Assembly (NCBI GenBank): GCA_016783135.1
Contig: JADHXC010000001.1
Span: forward strand, 1 to 64,000
Reading direction: 5' to 3'
Origin: Dehalococcoidales bacterium
GTDB lineage: Bacteria > Chloroflexota > Dehalococcoidia > Dehalococcoidales > Fen-1064
Length of the DNA stretch: 64,000 nucleotides
Below, piece by piece: positions 38,460 through 47,085 of this stretch. Made by a program: the position numbers and the translations under genes. The notes beneath the pieces are model-generated. The model ran no database searches, was not told where the DNA came from, and saw nothing but the letters and a program-made list of their open reading frames with translations. The number at the start of each line of letters is the position of its first letter. Position 1 is the first letter of the stretch.

Positions 38460-38825
38460 ATGAAAGGGTTAATTAGAAAGCTCCACGGTAACAAGGGTTT
38501 CACGCTGGTGGAGTTGCTCATAGTCGTTGCAGTTCTCGGCGTGCTGGCAGCCATCATTGTGCCCAGCATGACCGGTGTCGTTGGGCACAGTGAGACCAAG
38601 GCGGCCGCCGCTGAGCTGAGCACGGTACAGGCGGCGATGAATACCATGATGGCCAAGGAAGGGCTGAGCACAGTAACAGCCGTTACTACGGCGACGAGTA
38701 CCATGACGAGTTTTCCCGATGGGACTTATCCCCTTTCGCCAAACTACCTGCAGGCGTCAGCAACCAATGGCACCTATACCTGCACTGCGGCGGGTGTGGT
38801 AACGCAGGTGAGTACTGGCTATTAG
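38460..38825 (+). CDS. Type IV pilin-like protein
   Basis: A 121-residue major-pilin candidate. The prepilin leader MKGLIRKLHGNKG is followed by FTLVELLIVVAVLGVLAAIIVPSM, with the conserved Glu at position 5 of the mature chain, so a prepilin peptidase would cut after Gly13. The mature globular part is small and rich in Ala and Thr. RBS TAGGAGG precedes ATG 38460. It lies before the assembly ATPase. The prepilin peptidase gene itself is not in the window. Confidence 0.9.
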   Translation: MKGLIRKLHGNKGFTLVELLIVVAVLGVLAAIIVPSMTGVVGHSETKAAAAELSTVQAAMNTMMAKEGLSTVTAVTTATSTMTSFPDGTYPLSPNYLQASATNGTYTCTAAGVVTQVSTGY

Positions 38826-38858
38826 AGGTACCGTTAGACTCAACCGGAGGCAGCACAC

Positions 38859-39227
38859 ATGAGTAAAAAGATATTGGTCATTGAAGATGACCCGGTGGTG
38901 GCGAGGTTGATGCAGTATACGCTTACCAAGCATGGTTACGAGGTACAGACCGCGTCCAACGGGCTGGAGGGACTGAGAAAAGCAAGACAGGAAAGGCCGG
39001 ACCTCATCATACTGGACGTAATGCTACCCGGAATAGACGGCTTCGAGATTTGTCATCGCCTGCGTGATGAGTTCCAGGGTGACAATATACCTATCGTGAT
39101 GCTTTCCGGGAAAGCTCGAGAAACCGACAGGACAACCGGGCTTGGTGTTGGTGCGGATGATTACCTCGTCAAGCCCGTGTCCCCATCCAAAATGGTCAGT
39201 GTGGTAAGTGGATTCCTGGGGGCATGA
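38859..39227 (+). CDS. Single-domain response regulator of the pilus operon
   Basis: A 122-residue stand-alone receiver (VIEDDPVVARLM; Asp in LIILDVMLPGIDGF; Lys in YLVKPVSP). It sits between the pilin and PilB genes, the position of a PilG/PilH-type switch, and probably links the sensor kinases to pilus assembly by protein contact. RBS GGAGG precedes ATG 38859. Confidence 0.9.
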   Translation: MSKKILVIEDDPVVARLMQYTLTKHGYEVQTASNGLEGLRKARQERPDLIILDVMLPGIDGFEICHRLRDEFQGDNIPIVMLSGKARETDRTTGLGVGADDYLVKPVSPSKMVSVVSGFLGA

Positions 39228-39266
39228 ACCGGAAACAGGGAGTGCCCGGGACTGAGGAGAAGAAGG

Positions 39267-40973
39267 GTGGCCAAGGGTAAAGCGCAGGCATCAATAGATA
39301 GCGTGTCTCAGGAGGCTCTTGCCGAGATGCTGGTCAAAGAGGAGTTGCTCACCGCCGAGCAACTTCAGAAGGCCTTTGATGTGCAGAAAATTAAGGGAGG
39401 CATGCTGAGTGATGTTCTGCTGGACGAGGGCCTGGTTACGCCTGAAAACCTGGCAATAATCAACAGCATTCAACTCAATGTACCACTGATTGACCTTAAG
39501 AGGCATGCAATTCAGCCGCAGGCTCTGAAACTGGTCCCCGAGGATATGGCCAGAGAGCGTATGCTGATTCCACTGGACGTGGTTGGAGAATCACTGCTGG
39601 TGGCTATGGCCAATCCCGGAGATGCAGGCGCCATAGAAGACATCCGGACTCAGGCCAGGATGAACGTTGAGGTATCCCTGGCACTCGCAGAAGACATCCA
39701 GCAGGCGATTGACCTCAACTACCGCTCCATGGGAGAGCTGGAGAAACAGGTGGAGGAGTTTGACCCTCCGGCTAAGGAGGCAAATGAGGCGCTCTCAGAG
39801 CTTGTCGCCCGGACTCCCGTTGCCAGGAGCCTGGACCTGCTTCTCACCCAGGCAGTACGGGACAGGGCCTCGGATATTCATATTGAACCGCAGGAGAACA
39901 GGCTCCGGGTACGCTTCCGTATCGATGGTGTCCTGCATGAAGTTTTCTCACTACCGCTACATGCTCACTCAGCATTGGTGTCCCGCATCAAGATACTGGC
40001 TGACCTGAATATCGGGGAGCGAAGGCGTCCGCAGGACGGCCAGTTCTCAATAAAAATCCGGGAGAAGAACGTAGATATTCGTGCCGCAACTATGGAGACC
40101 ACCCACGGAGAAAGGGTTACGTTGCGGATACTGGACAAGGCGTCCTCTCTCTTCACGTTGTCGGACCTGGGAATGCTGCCTGATGCTCTCAGCAGGTTCC
40201 AGACAATGCTGGCAAGCCCCTACGGTATGATTCTTGTAAGTGGCCCCACCGGTTCAGGAAAAACAACAACCCTCTATGCCTCGGTTAGCCAACTCGATCG
40301 GAACGAACGCAACATCATGACTATCGAGGACCCTATTGAGTACGGATTCAATGACATCAGCCAGACACAGGTTAATGTTAAGGCAGGGATTACTTTTGAC
40401 AGTGGCCTGCGCGCAATTTTGCGGCATGACCCGGATATTGTGTTGGTGGGCGAAATACGGGACCAGGATACTGCGGATACGGCGGTTCAAGCCGCTCTGA
40501 CCGGGCATCTGGTGATGTCTTCAATCCACGCCAATGACACTGTCGGGGCGCTGTTCCGGCTGATGGACCTGGGCGTTATGCCATATCTCGTTGCCTCAAC
40601 ACTGGTAAGCATCGTCGCCCAAAGGATGGTGCGCCGTGTCTGTACCCACTGTGCTGTTCGGAGACCACTTCAGGAGAGTGAGCAGAGAGCCTATATCGAG
40701 GAAATGAAGGAAGAACCAACCAATATGCTCACGGGAACAGGGTGCAACCTGTGTGTAAACACCGGCTATCGAGGGCGTACCGGTATTTTCGAGGTGCTGG
40801 CGGTAAGTAAAGAAATAAGGGGACTGTTACTTGATGGTGCCAGTGCTGCTGAGATGAGAACACAGGCACTGAAAGAAGGAATGGTAACAATGAGACACGG
40901 CGGGATGATAAAGGCTAAGCAGGGTATCACTTCGGTAAGTGAGGTTATGCGCAGTGTCTTCACCATTAGCTGA
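39267..40973 (+). CDS. pilB: Type IV pilus assembly ATPase PilB (GspE family)
   Basis: A 568-residue hexameric extension ATPase. The N-terminal MshEN-type domain spans about residues 10-150 and may bind c-di-GMP. The ATPase core has Walker A GPTGSGKTTT (about 325), an Asp box, Walker B DIVLVGEIRD (about 390), a His box TGHLVMSSIHAND, and zinc-ligand pairs CTHC and CNLC (about 461 and 492). The start is GTG 39267 with GGAGAAGAAGGG upstream. No PilT retraction ATPase is found in the window. Confidence 0.95.
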   Translation: MAKGKAQASIDSVSQEALAEMLVKEELLTAEQLQKAFDVQKIKGGMLSDVLLDEGLVTPENLAIINSIQLNVPLIDLKRHAIQPQALKLVPEDMARERMLIPLDVVGESLLVAMANPGDAGAIEDIRTQARMNVEVSLALAEDIQQAIDLNYRSMGELEKQVEEFDPPAKEANEALSELVARTPVARSLDLLLTQAVRDRASDIHIEPQENRLRVRFRIDGVLHEVFSLPLHAHSALVSRIKILADLNIGERRRPQDGQFSIKIREKNVDIRAATMETTHGERVTLRILDKASSLFTLSDLGMLPDALSRFQTMLASPYGMILVSGPTGSGKTTTLYASVSQLDRNERNIMTIEDPIEYGFNDISQTQVNVKAGITFDSGLRAILRHDPDIVLVGEIRDQDTADTAVQAALTGHLVMSSIHANDTVGALFRLMDLGVMPYLVASTLVSIVAQRMVRRVCTHCAVRRPLQESEQRAYIEEMKEEPTNMLTGTGCNLCVNTGYRGRTGIFEVLAVSKEIRGLLLDGASAAEMRTQALKEGMVTMRHGGMIKAKQGITSVSEVMRSVFTIS

Positions 40974-40992
40974 GACCAGCGTTCGTGCTTCT

Positions 40993-41186
40993 AACAGGGT
41001 ACTGAAAAGGGAGAGTCCAGAAGGCAGGCCCCTTCTGAGGGGCACCCCCTCTTCTGAGGGGGCTCCCTCTGGCAGGGGTCTGGGGGTGCCCCCCAGATAT
41101 AATATTTTCCCCCTTCCGCAGAAGGCTCCTTCCTGGCCAGGAAGGGGGTCAGGGGGATGGTCGAAAGGGTTGTTCATCACCCTGCT
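40993..41186 (+). mobile_element. MITE-like repeat element, copy 2
   Basis: The longest copy (about 194 bp), inserted between pilB and pilC. Left end ACAGGGTACTGAAAAGG, right end TTCATCACCCTGCT. It has the hairpin CCCCTTCTGAGGGG, the hairpin TCTGGGGG/CCCCCAGA, TATAAT at 41098-41103 and the palindrome CCTTCCTGGCCAGGAAGG. Its right end is only 13 bp before the pilC ATG. Confidence 0.75.
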
Positions 41187-41199
41187 CGCGGAGTAGATA

Positions 41200-42408
41200 A
41201 TGACATATCAATACGTGGTCTCCACACTGGACAAGAAAGTCCTGCAGGGCCAAATGAACGCCGATTCCGAGGAGATGGCAGAGGCAGCCTTACAACAGTC
41301 CGGGTATCGTGTACTCACTCTAAAGGAGGCGCGCCCCGGTATCAGCCTTGAACGGCTCTTGCCTACTCTGTTCGGTGTCAGACCACAGCATGTCATAGAT
41401 TTATCACAGCAGCTTGCGGACCTTATCGACTCCGGGTTGAACATCCTGGTGGCACTGGGGTTGCTTAAAGGACAGGCAGCGAAACCCGCCCTGGAGAGAT
41501 TGATTACCGGCCTCATCGAAGAACTGCAGGCAGGAAATCCTTTCTCTGAAGCCCTTGGCAAATACCCGGAGGTATTCTCTAACACTTATCGCCAGGTGGT
41601 AGCGGTCAGCGAGCAGGCAGGGAACCTTGAGGATGGTCTGCGACAGGTGGCCGCGTACATGGAGAAGCAGATGGCGATAAAGAAGAAGGTGGTGCGGGCT
41701 CTGGCATACCCGGTGTTGGTGCTGGTCATGGCTGTCGGAGTGATGGCACTCTTCGTCACGATTGTCCTGCCGCCATTAGCGACCCTGTTTGCCTCGTTTG
41801 GTACAGAGTTACCATGGACGACGAAAATCGTTATTGCTATCGCGGATTTCTTTGTGAACCACGGGACATACCTTCTCGGAGGAGTACTGGTGATAGCCGT
41901 CCTGTTGGCCGGGTATGCAAGGCTGCCGGCGGGGAGATTGACCGTGGACCGCCTGCTCCTGAGGGTACCGATACTTGGTCCGGTGAATATTGCGCGTAAC
42001 ATTTCCTTCTTCTGTCGGACAACAGGGATGCTTCTACATGCCGGACTGCCGCTGCCGCAGATAATGAGTACTGTCATCCAGAGTTGCGGCAATGAGGTCA
42101 TCCGTCAGGCGCTGCAGAAGGTCAAAGAGCAGTTGGTCCAGGGGCAGGGTTTGTCCGAGCCATTAGCTGCCAACGCCCTTTTCCCCAGACTCATGGTGGA
42201 AATGCTTGGCGTGGGTGAGCAGACGGGCAACATTGATTCCACCCTCGAAACCCTGGCTAACCTCTATGAACAGAAGGCTGACCGGAGAATCGATACGCTG
42301 ACAGCGATGATAGAACCTGTAATGACAATAGCTATTGGGATGGTCGTGGCCCTCCTTGCACTTTCAATAATAATGCCGATGTACTCCGTATTGGATTCTG
42401 TGCAGTAA
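41200..42408 (+). CDS. pilC: Type IV pilus inner-membrane platform protein PilC (GspF family)
   Basis: A 402-residue polytopic platform protein that couples PilB to pilin insertion. Two GspF domains are seen, the first at about residues 65-190 and the second at about 265-390, with LVALGLLKGQ and LLHAGLPLPQIM, each followed by hydrophobic segments (about 168-200, 220-245 and 370-395). RBS GGAG precedes ATG 41200. It is separated from pilB by the MITE-like element, which could alter co-transcription. Confidence 0.95.
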   Translation: MTYQYVVSTLDKKVLQGQMNADSEEMAEAALQQSGYRVLTLKEARPGISLERLLPTLFGVRPQHVIDLSQQLADLIDSGLNILVALGLLKGQAAKPALERLITGLIEELQAGNPFSEALGKYPEVFSNTYRQVVAVSEQAGNLEDGLRQVAAYMEKQMAIKKKVVRALAYPVLVLVMAVGVMALFVTIVLPPLATLFASFGTELPWTTKIVIAIADFFVNHGTYLLGGVLVIAVLLAGYARLPAGRLTVDRLLLRVPILGPVNIARNISFFCRTTGMLLHAGLPLPQIMSTVIQSCGNEVIRQALQKVKEQLVQGQGLSEPLAANALFPRLMVEMLGVGEQTGNIDSTLETLANLYEQKADRRIDTLTAMIEPVMTIAIGMVVALLALSIIMPMYSVLDSVQ

Positions 42409-42431
42409 CTGAAAGTTGTGAGTATAAGACA

Positions 42432-42857
42432 ATGACAAAGACTGTGGGACGGTGGCTGCCGAGAGACGGCAGGGAGTGGCTGGCGAAGGCTGGAGCCCGG
42501 TTGCAGAGTCAATCCGGAATATCGCTGGTCGAATCAGTAGTCGCCATAGGCATTCTGGGAATTGCCGTCACTACCTTTGTCACTGGTCTATCGACCGGGT
42601 CAATTAGTGTACGAGAGATGGAGCAGCAGACCATTACGCAGCGCCTGGCTCGCACTCAGCTCGAGTACGTCAAGAGTTATGCCTTTGAGCCAGGTGCTGC
42701 TACATATCCCGTAGTGAGCGCACCGGAGGGCTACACCGTTTCCGTCGATGTCACTGCCGTCACCGGCGGAGATACCAGTATACAGAAGATAACAGTAGTG
42801 GTGCAGAGGGAAGGCGAAGACCTGCTAAGCGTTGAGGACTACAAGGTGAACCGATGA
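42432..42857 (+). CDS. Prepilin-type minor pilin (PilV/GspI-like)
   Basis: A 141-residue minor pilin. A prepilin site is seen in QSGISLVESVVAIGILGIAVTTFVTGL, with cleavage after Gly32 of an unusually long basic leader. That leader contains the palindrome TGCCGAGAGACGGCA (42457-42471), read here as LPRDGR, so the leader looks extended by an insertion. The mature part has one hydrophobic helix and a small beta-rich head. Its stop overlaps the next prepilin gene by 4 bases. Confidence 0.83.
   Translation: MTKTVGRWLPRDGREWLAKAGARLQSQSGISLVESVVAIGILGIAVTTFVTGLSTGSISVREMEQQTITQRLARTQLEYVKSYAFEPGAATYPVVSAPEGYTVSVDVTAVTGGDTSIQKITVVVQREGEDLLSVEDYKVNR
42457..42471 (+). repeat. Palindrome TGCCGAGAGACGGCA, fourth copy
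   Basis: Identical to the three copies at 36257-36319 but read in a different frame, inside the leader of the PilV-like protein. Confidence 0.8.
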
Positions 42858-43303
42858 TGAAACAGGAGCAGGGAATGTCCCTGGTGGAGTTACTGATTAC
42901 TACTGCCGTGACCGGTATCATTGTCGGTGTCCTGGGCACAGCCATATACCAGACAATCACAGTTTCTGAGTTCGGTAACGACAAGATTACGGCCATGCAC
43001 GAGCTTCAGAATACGGTCCACTGGGTCGGTATGGATGTTCAGAAGGCACTCACTGCGACCGGTGGTAGTGAGTTGGTGCTGACACTTCCTGACAGCTCTT
43101 CAATTACCTATAGCCTGGCGGTTACCGAACTGCACCGGACGGCTGGTGGGTCACAAATGACGCTGGCCCGGAACATCAGCAGCATCTCATTCTCCATTGA
43201 AAATCGTATTGTAACCATGGAGATAGCGTCTACACCGACGGGAAGACAGGGTGTGGTTGAGCAGGGAACTTACAGGGTGTATCTACGACCCGCGGAGGGG
43301 TAA
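42854..43303 (+). CDS. Prepilin-type minor pilin (PilW/GspJ-like)
   Basis: A 149-residue minor pilin with a short leader MMKQEQG before MSLVELLITTAVTGIIVGVLGTAIYQ. The ATG start overlaps the previous stop. The head is beta-rich, with SLAVTELHRTAGGSQMTLARNISSISF, as in GspJ/PilW proteins that prime pilus assembly. Confidence 0.83.
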   Translation: MMKQEQGMSLVELLITTAVTGIIVGVLGTAIYQTITVSEFGNDKITAMHELQNTVHWVGMDVQKALTATGGSELVLTLPDSSSITYSLAVTELHRTAGGSQMTLARNISSISFSIENRIVTMEIASTPTGRQGVVEQGTYRVYLRPAEG

Positions 43304-43308
43304 GCCAG

Positions 43309-44841
43309 ATGAGGATTGAAGATGAGAAAGGACAGGCACTTCCACTTGCCCTGGTTGCCCTGGCAATGGGGGCACTGGTAGTAACCCCTTTCCTGACTCA
43401 TGTCAGTACCGGTCTTACCGGGTCCCGTATCTATGGCCTGGCGATTATGGGGCAGTATTCCTGTGATGCCGGGGTAGAGCACGCCATGTGGGACCTGACC
43501 AATGGTGGTCTGGCTGAACAGTTGCCTGATGTTGGGGACAGTGTTACCTATCAACTCGGCGAGACCATTAATGGCGCTACAACGAGCATCACGGTGGCTG
43601 TGGATGAGGTCGGTGGCGAGGTCTTTGGCGGAATCGTTGATGAAATAATTGATACCCTTGAGTTCGACACCTCGAATGGCTTTGAACCGGATATAGTCCA
43701 TGTATTAGGAGACACGTATGCCATGGCCTATCGCGGTCCGGGAAACGATGGTTTTCTGAAGACGGTTGAGATAGCCACCGATGGTCAGATTACGGACACC
43801 GTGATTGATACCCTTGAGTTCGACACCTCGAATGGCTTTGAACCGGATATAGTGCACATCTCCGATAGCACCTATGCAATAGCCTATTGCGGTCCGGGTA
43901 ACGATGGTTTTCTGAAGACGGTAGGGATAGCTGCTGATGGCCAGATAACGGACACCGTGATTGACACGCTTGAGTTCGACACTTCGAATGGTTATGAACC
44001 GGATATAGTCCACATCTCCGGCAGCATCTGTGGGATAGTGTATCGCGGTACGAGGAACGATGGATTTCTGAAGACGGTTGAGATAGCTGCTAATGGTCAA
44101 ATAACGGACACCGTAGTTGATACCCTTGAGTTCGACACTTCGAATGGTTATGAACCGGATATCGTTTATGTATCGGGAGACACGTATGTCATAGCCTATC
44201 GCGGTCCGGGTAACGATGGTTTTCTGAAGACGGTAGGGATAGCTGCTAATGGCCAGATAACGGACACCGTGATTGACACCCTTGAGTACGATACCTCGTA
44301 TGGTTATGAACCGGATATTGTTTATGTATCGGGAGATACGTATGCCATAGCCTATCACGGTTCGAGCAGCGATGGTTTTCTGAAGACGGTTGAGATAGCT
44401 GCTAATGGCCAGATAACGGACACCGTGATTGACACCCTTGAGTATGATACCTCGGATGGATATGAGCCGGACATAGTGCACATCTTCGACAGTTTCTACG
44501 TGATAGCCTACCGCGGTACGAATAACGATGGTTTCCTGAAGACGGTGGAGATAGCTGCTGATGGTCAAATCACGGACACCGTGATTGACACCCTTGAGTT
44601 CGACACCTCGGATGGATATGAGCCAAATATGGTCCATATATCGGGAGGCACGTGTGCCATAGCCTATCGCGGTCCGGGTAACGATGGTTTTCTGAAGACA
44701 GTGAAGATATCCGCCAGTGATACCAGCTTCACTACTTACACCATTGATTCGACCACTGGGGAGAGCACCACCGGGGCAGAGGTCAGGATTGAAGGTGATA
44801 GTGATAGTGTTACTGTCCTTTCCTGGGTAATAGAGCGCTAG
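43309..44841 (+). CDS. PilX-like minor pilus protein with seven 52-residue repeats (putative beta-propeller)
   Basis: A 510-residue protein. Residues 1-110 resemble PilX-type minor pilins: a charged start MRIEDEKGQALP, one hydrophobic helix LALVALAMGALVVTPFLTHV, then the SCDAGVEHAMWDL stretch. Residues 113 to about 476 are seven near-identical repeats of the form VIDTLEFDTSNGYEPDIV, then a short strand, YAIAYRGPGNDGFLKT, then a last strand ending ADGQITDT. Seven four-strand repeats suggest a seven-bladed beta-propeller. By analogy to PilY1, it could be a pilus-tip adhesin or sensor. The propeller reading is inference. It begins 5 bp after the PilW-like stop. Confidence 0.83.
   Translation: MRIEDEKGQALPLALVALAMGALVVTPFLTHVSTGLTGSRIYGLAIMGQYSCDAGVEHAMWDLTNGGLAEQLPDVGDSVTYQLGETINGATTSITVAVDEVGGEVFGGIVDEIIDTLEFDTSNGFEPDIVHVLGDTYAMAYRGPGNDGFLKTVEIATDGQITDTVIDTLEFDTSNGFEPDIVHISDSTYAIAYCGPGNDGFLKTVGIAADGQITDTVIDTLEFDTSNGYEPDIVHISGSICGIVYRGTRNDGFLKTVEIAANGQITDTVVDTLEFDTSNGYEPDIVYVSGDTYVIAYRGPGNDGFLKTVGIAANGQITDTVIDTLEYDTSYGYEPDIVYVSGDTYAIAYHGSSSDGFLKTVEIAANGQITDTVIDTLEYDTSDGYEPDIVHIFDSFYVIAYRGTNNDGFLKTVEIAADGQITDTVIDTLEFDTSDGYEPNMVHISGGTCAIAYRGPGNDGFLKTVKISASDTSFTTYTIDSTTGESTTGAEVRIEGDSDSVTVLSWVIER
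43645..44736 (+). repeat. Seven tandem 156-bp coding repeats
   Basis: Units begin at 43645, 43801, 43957, 44113, 44269, 44425 and 44581, exactly 156 bp apart. Neighbouring units are nearly identical at the DNA level, which suggests recent expansion or homogenisation. The last unit diverges in its final third. Confidence 0.95.
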
Positions 44842-44891
44842 GACCAGTATTTGATGATGAGAGTCGTTGGGACAGGTAGAGAGGGAAAACA

Positions 44892-45464
44892 GTGGTAAGA
44901 AAACGGCTGTTTGCCATCGTTTTAGCGATATGCCTTATCGCTGTGTATGCATTCTTCGGCATCGATTACCTGGACCAGGAGGCGCAAAAAGAAGTGCTGG
45001 CCAGAGGAATATCCGATGCCAGAGAAGCTCTGGCGCTGGTTGCAGAGCTGCCCCAGGATATGGGGGAGAGGCTGGCCGCGGCACAGGCGGGTCTTACCGC
45101 GGTGCAGAATGAATTCCCCGCTGAAGTAGACACCACCCTGGTCGTGAGTACCATCCTCAGGCTGGGAAAGGAGTGTGGTGTCAAGGTTCTACCTCTGGCT
45201 ACTGAAGCCTGGTCAAGTAATGAAGTCGGCGGACATGAATACCCCGTTTTCCGTGTCGAGATAGATGTGGAAGGGGAGTTCTTAGACACAATGGACTTCT
45301 TTTCAATGCTGGAGAGCACGGAGTTTAAGACACTCATATTGGGGAACCTGAATATCTCTTCGGATGGTGGACCGTTAGGAGAAAGGGGTCTGGACGGGGA
45401 AACTTCGTTGATGACGGCCAATCTGGAACTGGCTGTCTATGCCCGACCCGAGACCTGTGACTAG
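44892..45464 (+). CDS. PilO-like pilus assembly protein
   Basis: A 190-residue bitopic protein: short cytoplasmic start, one membrane helix (about residues 6-24), a coiled region, then a ferredoxin-like domain (PVFRVEIDVEGEFLDTMDFFSMLESTEFKTLILGNLNIS). This layout matches PilO/GspM. The start is GTG 44892. It comes before, not after, the PilM-PilN fusion. Confidence 0.75.
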   Translation: MVRKRLFAIVLAICLIAVYAFFGIDYLDQEAQKEVLARGISDAREALALVAELPQDMGERLAAAQAGLTAVQNEFPAEVDTTLVVSTILRLGKECGVKVLPLATEAWSSNEVGGHEYPVFRVEIDVEGEFLDTMDFFSMLESTEFKTLILGNLNISSDGGPLGERGLDGETSLMTANLELAVYARPETCD

Positions 45465-45479
45465 GAGCGTGCTACCAGG

Positions 45480-46946
45480 ATGCGAGTAACGTTAAGTATC
45501 AGTGCAACCTGTATCAGGCTCATGACTGTAAAAGGGCAGCGGGTGCATAAGTGGGGCAGTGCTCCTCTGGAGCCGGGTTTGGTCAAGGAGGGCCGGATAC
45601 AGGACACCGGGGCAGTTGCCGGCGTCATCAAGCGCCTCTTCAGTGAAGTGAAGGCCTCCAGGCGACAGGCTATAGTCACTGTGACCGGTCTGCCATTTAT
45701 CCATCGCCTTCTGAGTTTGCCGGAGCTAAAGCCATCTCTCATGGGGGAAGCCGTCCTGCGAGAGGTGAGAAGAGAAATCTCTCTGCCCCTTCAAGAACTT
45801 TATCTTACCTGGCAGATTGTAGCCAGAAGGGAGAGTGAGCAGGACTTCTTTGTGCTGGGTCTGGCCCGCGAGCCGGTAGACGCCGTCATCAGGACATTAT
45901 CGCAGGCGGGTATTAAACGGTGTGTTCTGGACTTGAAACCGCTGGCCCTGGCGAGGGCGGCCCATCGAGGGAATGTGGCAATAGTGTCCCTGGGACCTGA
46001 TTCCTTCGACATTGTCCTGGTTGCCAATGGTGTCCCGGTAGTCATGCACTCGATAACACCGCGAGGGGAAGGTGCCACGATTGAGGACAATATACGGCGT
46101 ATCGCGGATGAGCTATCCAGGACAGTTCGCTTTCACGATAACCTGCATCCGGGAAGTGCCATAGGTCCGGACACACCGCTACTCCTGACCGGGGAGCTTT
46201 CGACCGGTGTCGCTGTCGGTGAGCTTCTCCAGGCTGAGACAGGGTACCTGGTAGAACCGCTGGCATCCCCCTTGCAGTTTCCTCCGGACCTGCCGGTGGC
46301 AGAGTACGTTTCCAACATGGGCCTTGCCTTAAAGGGATTGCTGCCGAAGGCGGTCTCAAGGGACGGCAAAACCGGTTATCACGATATAGATATAGACATC
46401 CTCTCGGCGAGGAGACAGGTAGAGACAAACCCACTGCGGTTGAGGCAGTTGGTCTTTCTGCTGGCAATAGCGGCAGGTATCGGTCTTCTGTATCCCGGGT
46501 ACCAGGCCTGGAGCCAGGCAGACACCGGGGTGGTACGACTGGAGACGGAACTGGAGGGGGCCAGGCAGGAGCTTCATCATACTATGCTGGCCAGGGCTGA
46601 AATGCTGGAACTCGAAGACGCCATTAATGTACTTGTAGACCGTAAGAATGTCCTGATACAGGAGCAAGAGGACATCCTCACGGCAGGCGGGAGTGTTACC
46701 GATACCCTGAGAATCATTACAGGAGCCATGCCGGCCGGGGTGGGCATAGAGTCTATTGCGGTGGATTCGGACCGCGTGGTGGTCAGTGGTGTGGCCGATA
46801 CTCCTGCATCGGTCGTGGAGTACGCCAGGGCCTTGGAGCGTACCACCGCATTCATCATGGTACGTATCGTTGAGATTGGTGAAGTATTTGACGAAGAGGA
46901 AACCGGACCTGTCAGCACGTTCTTCATCATTGCTGTTACGAGGTAG
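45480..46946 (+). CDS. PilM-PilN fusion pilus assembly protein
   Basis: A 488-residue protein joining two normally separate parts. Residues 1 to about 300 have the actin-like PilM/GspL fold (SISATCIRLMTVKG at the start; GLPFIHRLLSLPEL; VAIVSLGPDSFDIVLVANG; LLLTGE). A single membrane helix follows at about 321-340, then a coiled-coil and a PilN-type ferredoxin-like domain (MPAGVGIESIAVDSDRVVVSG). In most bacteria PilM binds the N-terminal peptide of PilN, so the fusion keeps the complex as one chain. It lies 15 bp after the PilO-like gene. Confidence 0.83.
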   Translation: MRVTLSISATCIRLMTVKGQRVHKWGSAPLEPGLVKEGRIQDTGAVAGVIKRLFSEVKASRRQAIVTVTGLPFIHRLLSLPELKPSLMGEAVLREVRREISLPLQELYLTWQIVARRESEQDFFVLGLAREPVDAVIRTLSQAGIKRCVLDLKPLALARAAHRGNVAIVSLGPDSFDIVLVANGVPVVMHSITPRGEGATIEDNIRRIADELSRTVRFHDNLHPGSAIGPDTPLLLTGELSTGVAVGELLQAETGYLVEPLASPLQFPPDLPVAEYVSNMGLALKGLLPKAVSRDGKTGYHDIDIDILSARRQVETNPLRLRQLVFLLAIAAGIGLLYPGYQAWSQADTGVVRLETELEGARQELHHTMLARAEMLELEDAINVLVDRKNVLIQEQEDILTAGGSVTDTLRIITGAMPAGVGIESIAVDSDRVVVSGVADTPASVVEYARALERTTAFIMVRIVEIGEVFDEEETGPVSTFFIIAVTR

Positions 46947-46956
46947 GAGTAAGGGA

Positions 46957-47085
46957 ATGACAGAGTTACCGTGGTCACAGATTCCAACATTCGGAGCCAC
47001 AGAACGAAGGATACCGGGCGGATATTGCCATCACACCCATGAGTGTGTGGCCATGCCGGGAGTAACCAGGGAGGGACAACCATGA
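46957..47085 (+). CDS. Possible 42-codon leader ORF before the giant kinase
   Basis: ATG 46957 is preceded by AGGAG and the frame ends in TGA 47083-47085, overlapping the kinase start as ATGA. The peptide starts MTELPWSQIPTFG and has a short His/Cys cluster, YCHHTHEC. The overlap would allow translational coupling. It may equally be a chance frame; coding evidence is weak. Confidence 0.3.
   Translation: MTELPWSQIPTFGATERRIPGGYCHHTHECVAMPGVTREGQP

Noticed and set aside
43705-44637. A 310-codon open frame on the minus strand
   Set aside because: It is antisense to the 156-bp repeats; the repeat length is a multiple of three, so one stop-free frame repeats. The plus-strand protein has a pilin-like start and operon context.
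43645-44736. CRISPR array, from evenly spaced repeats
   Set aside because: The repeats are 156-bp coding units with no spacers.
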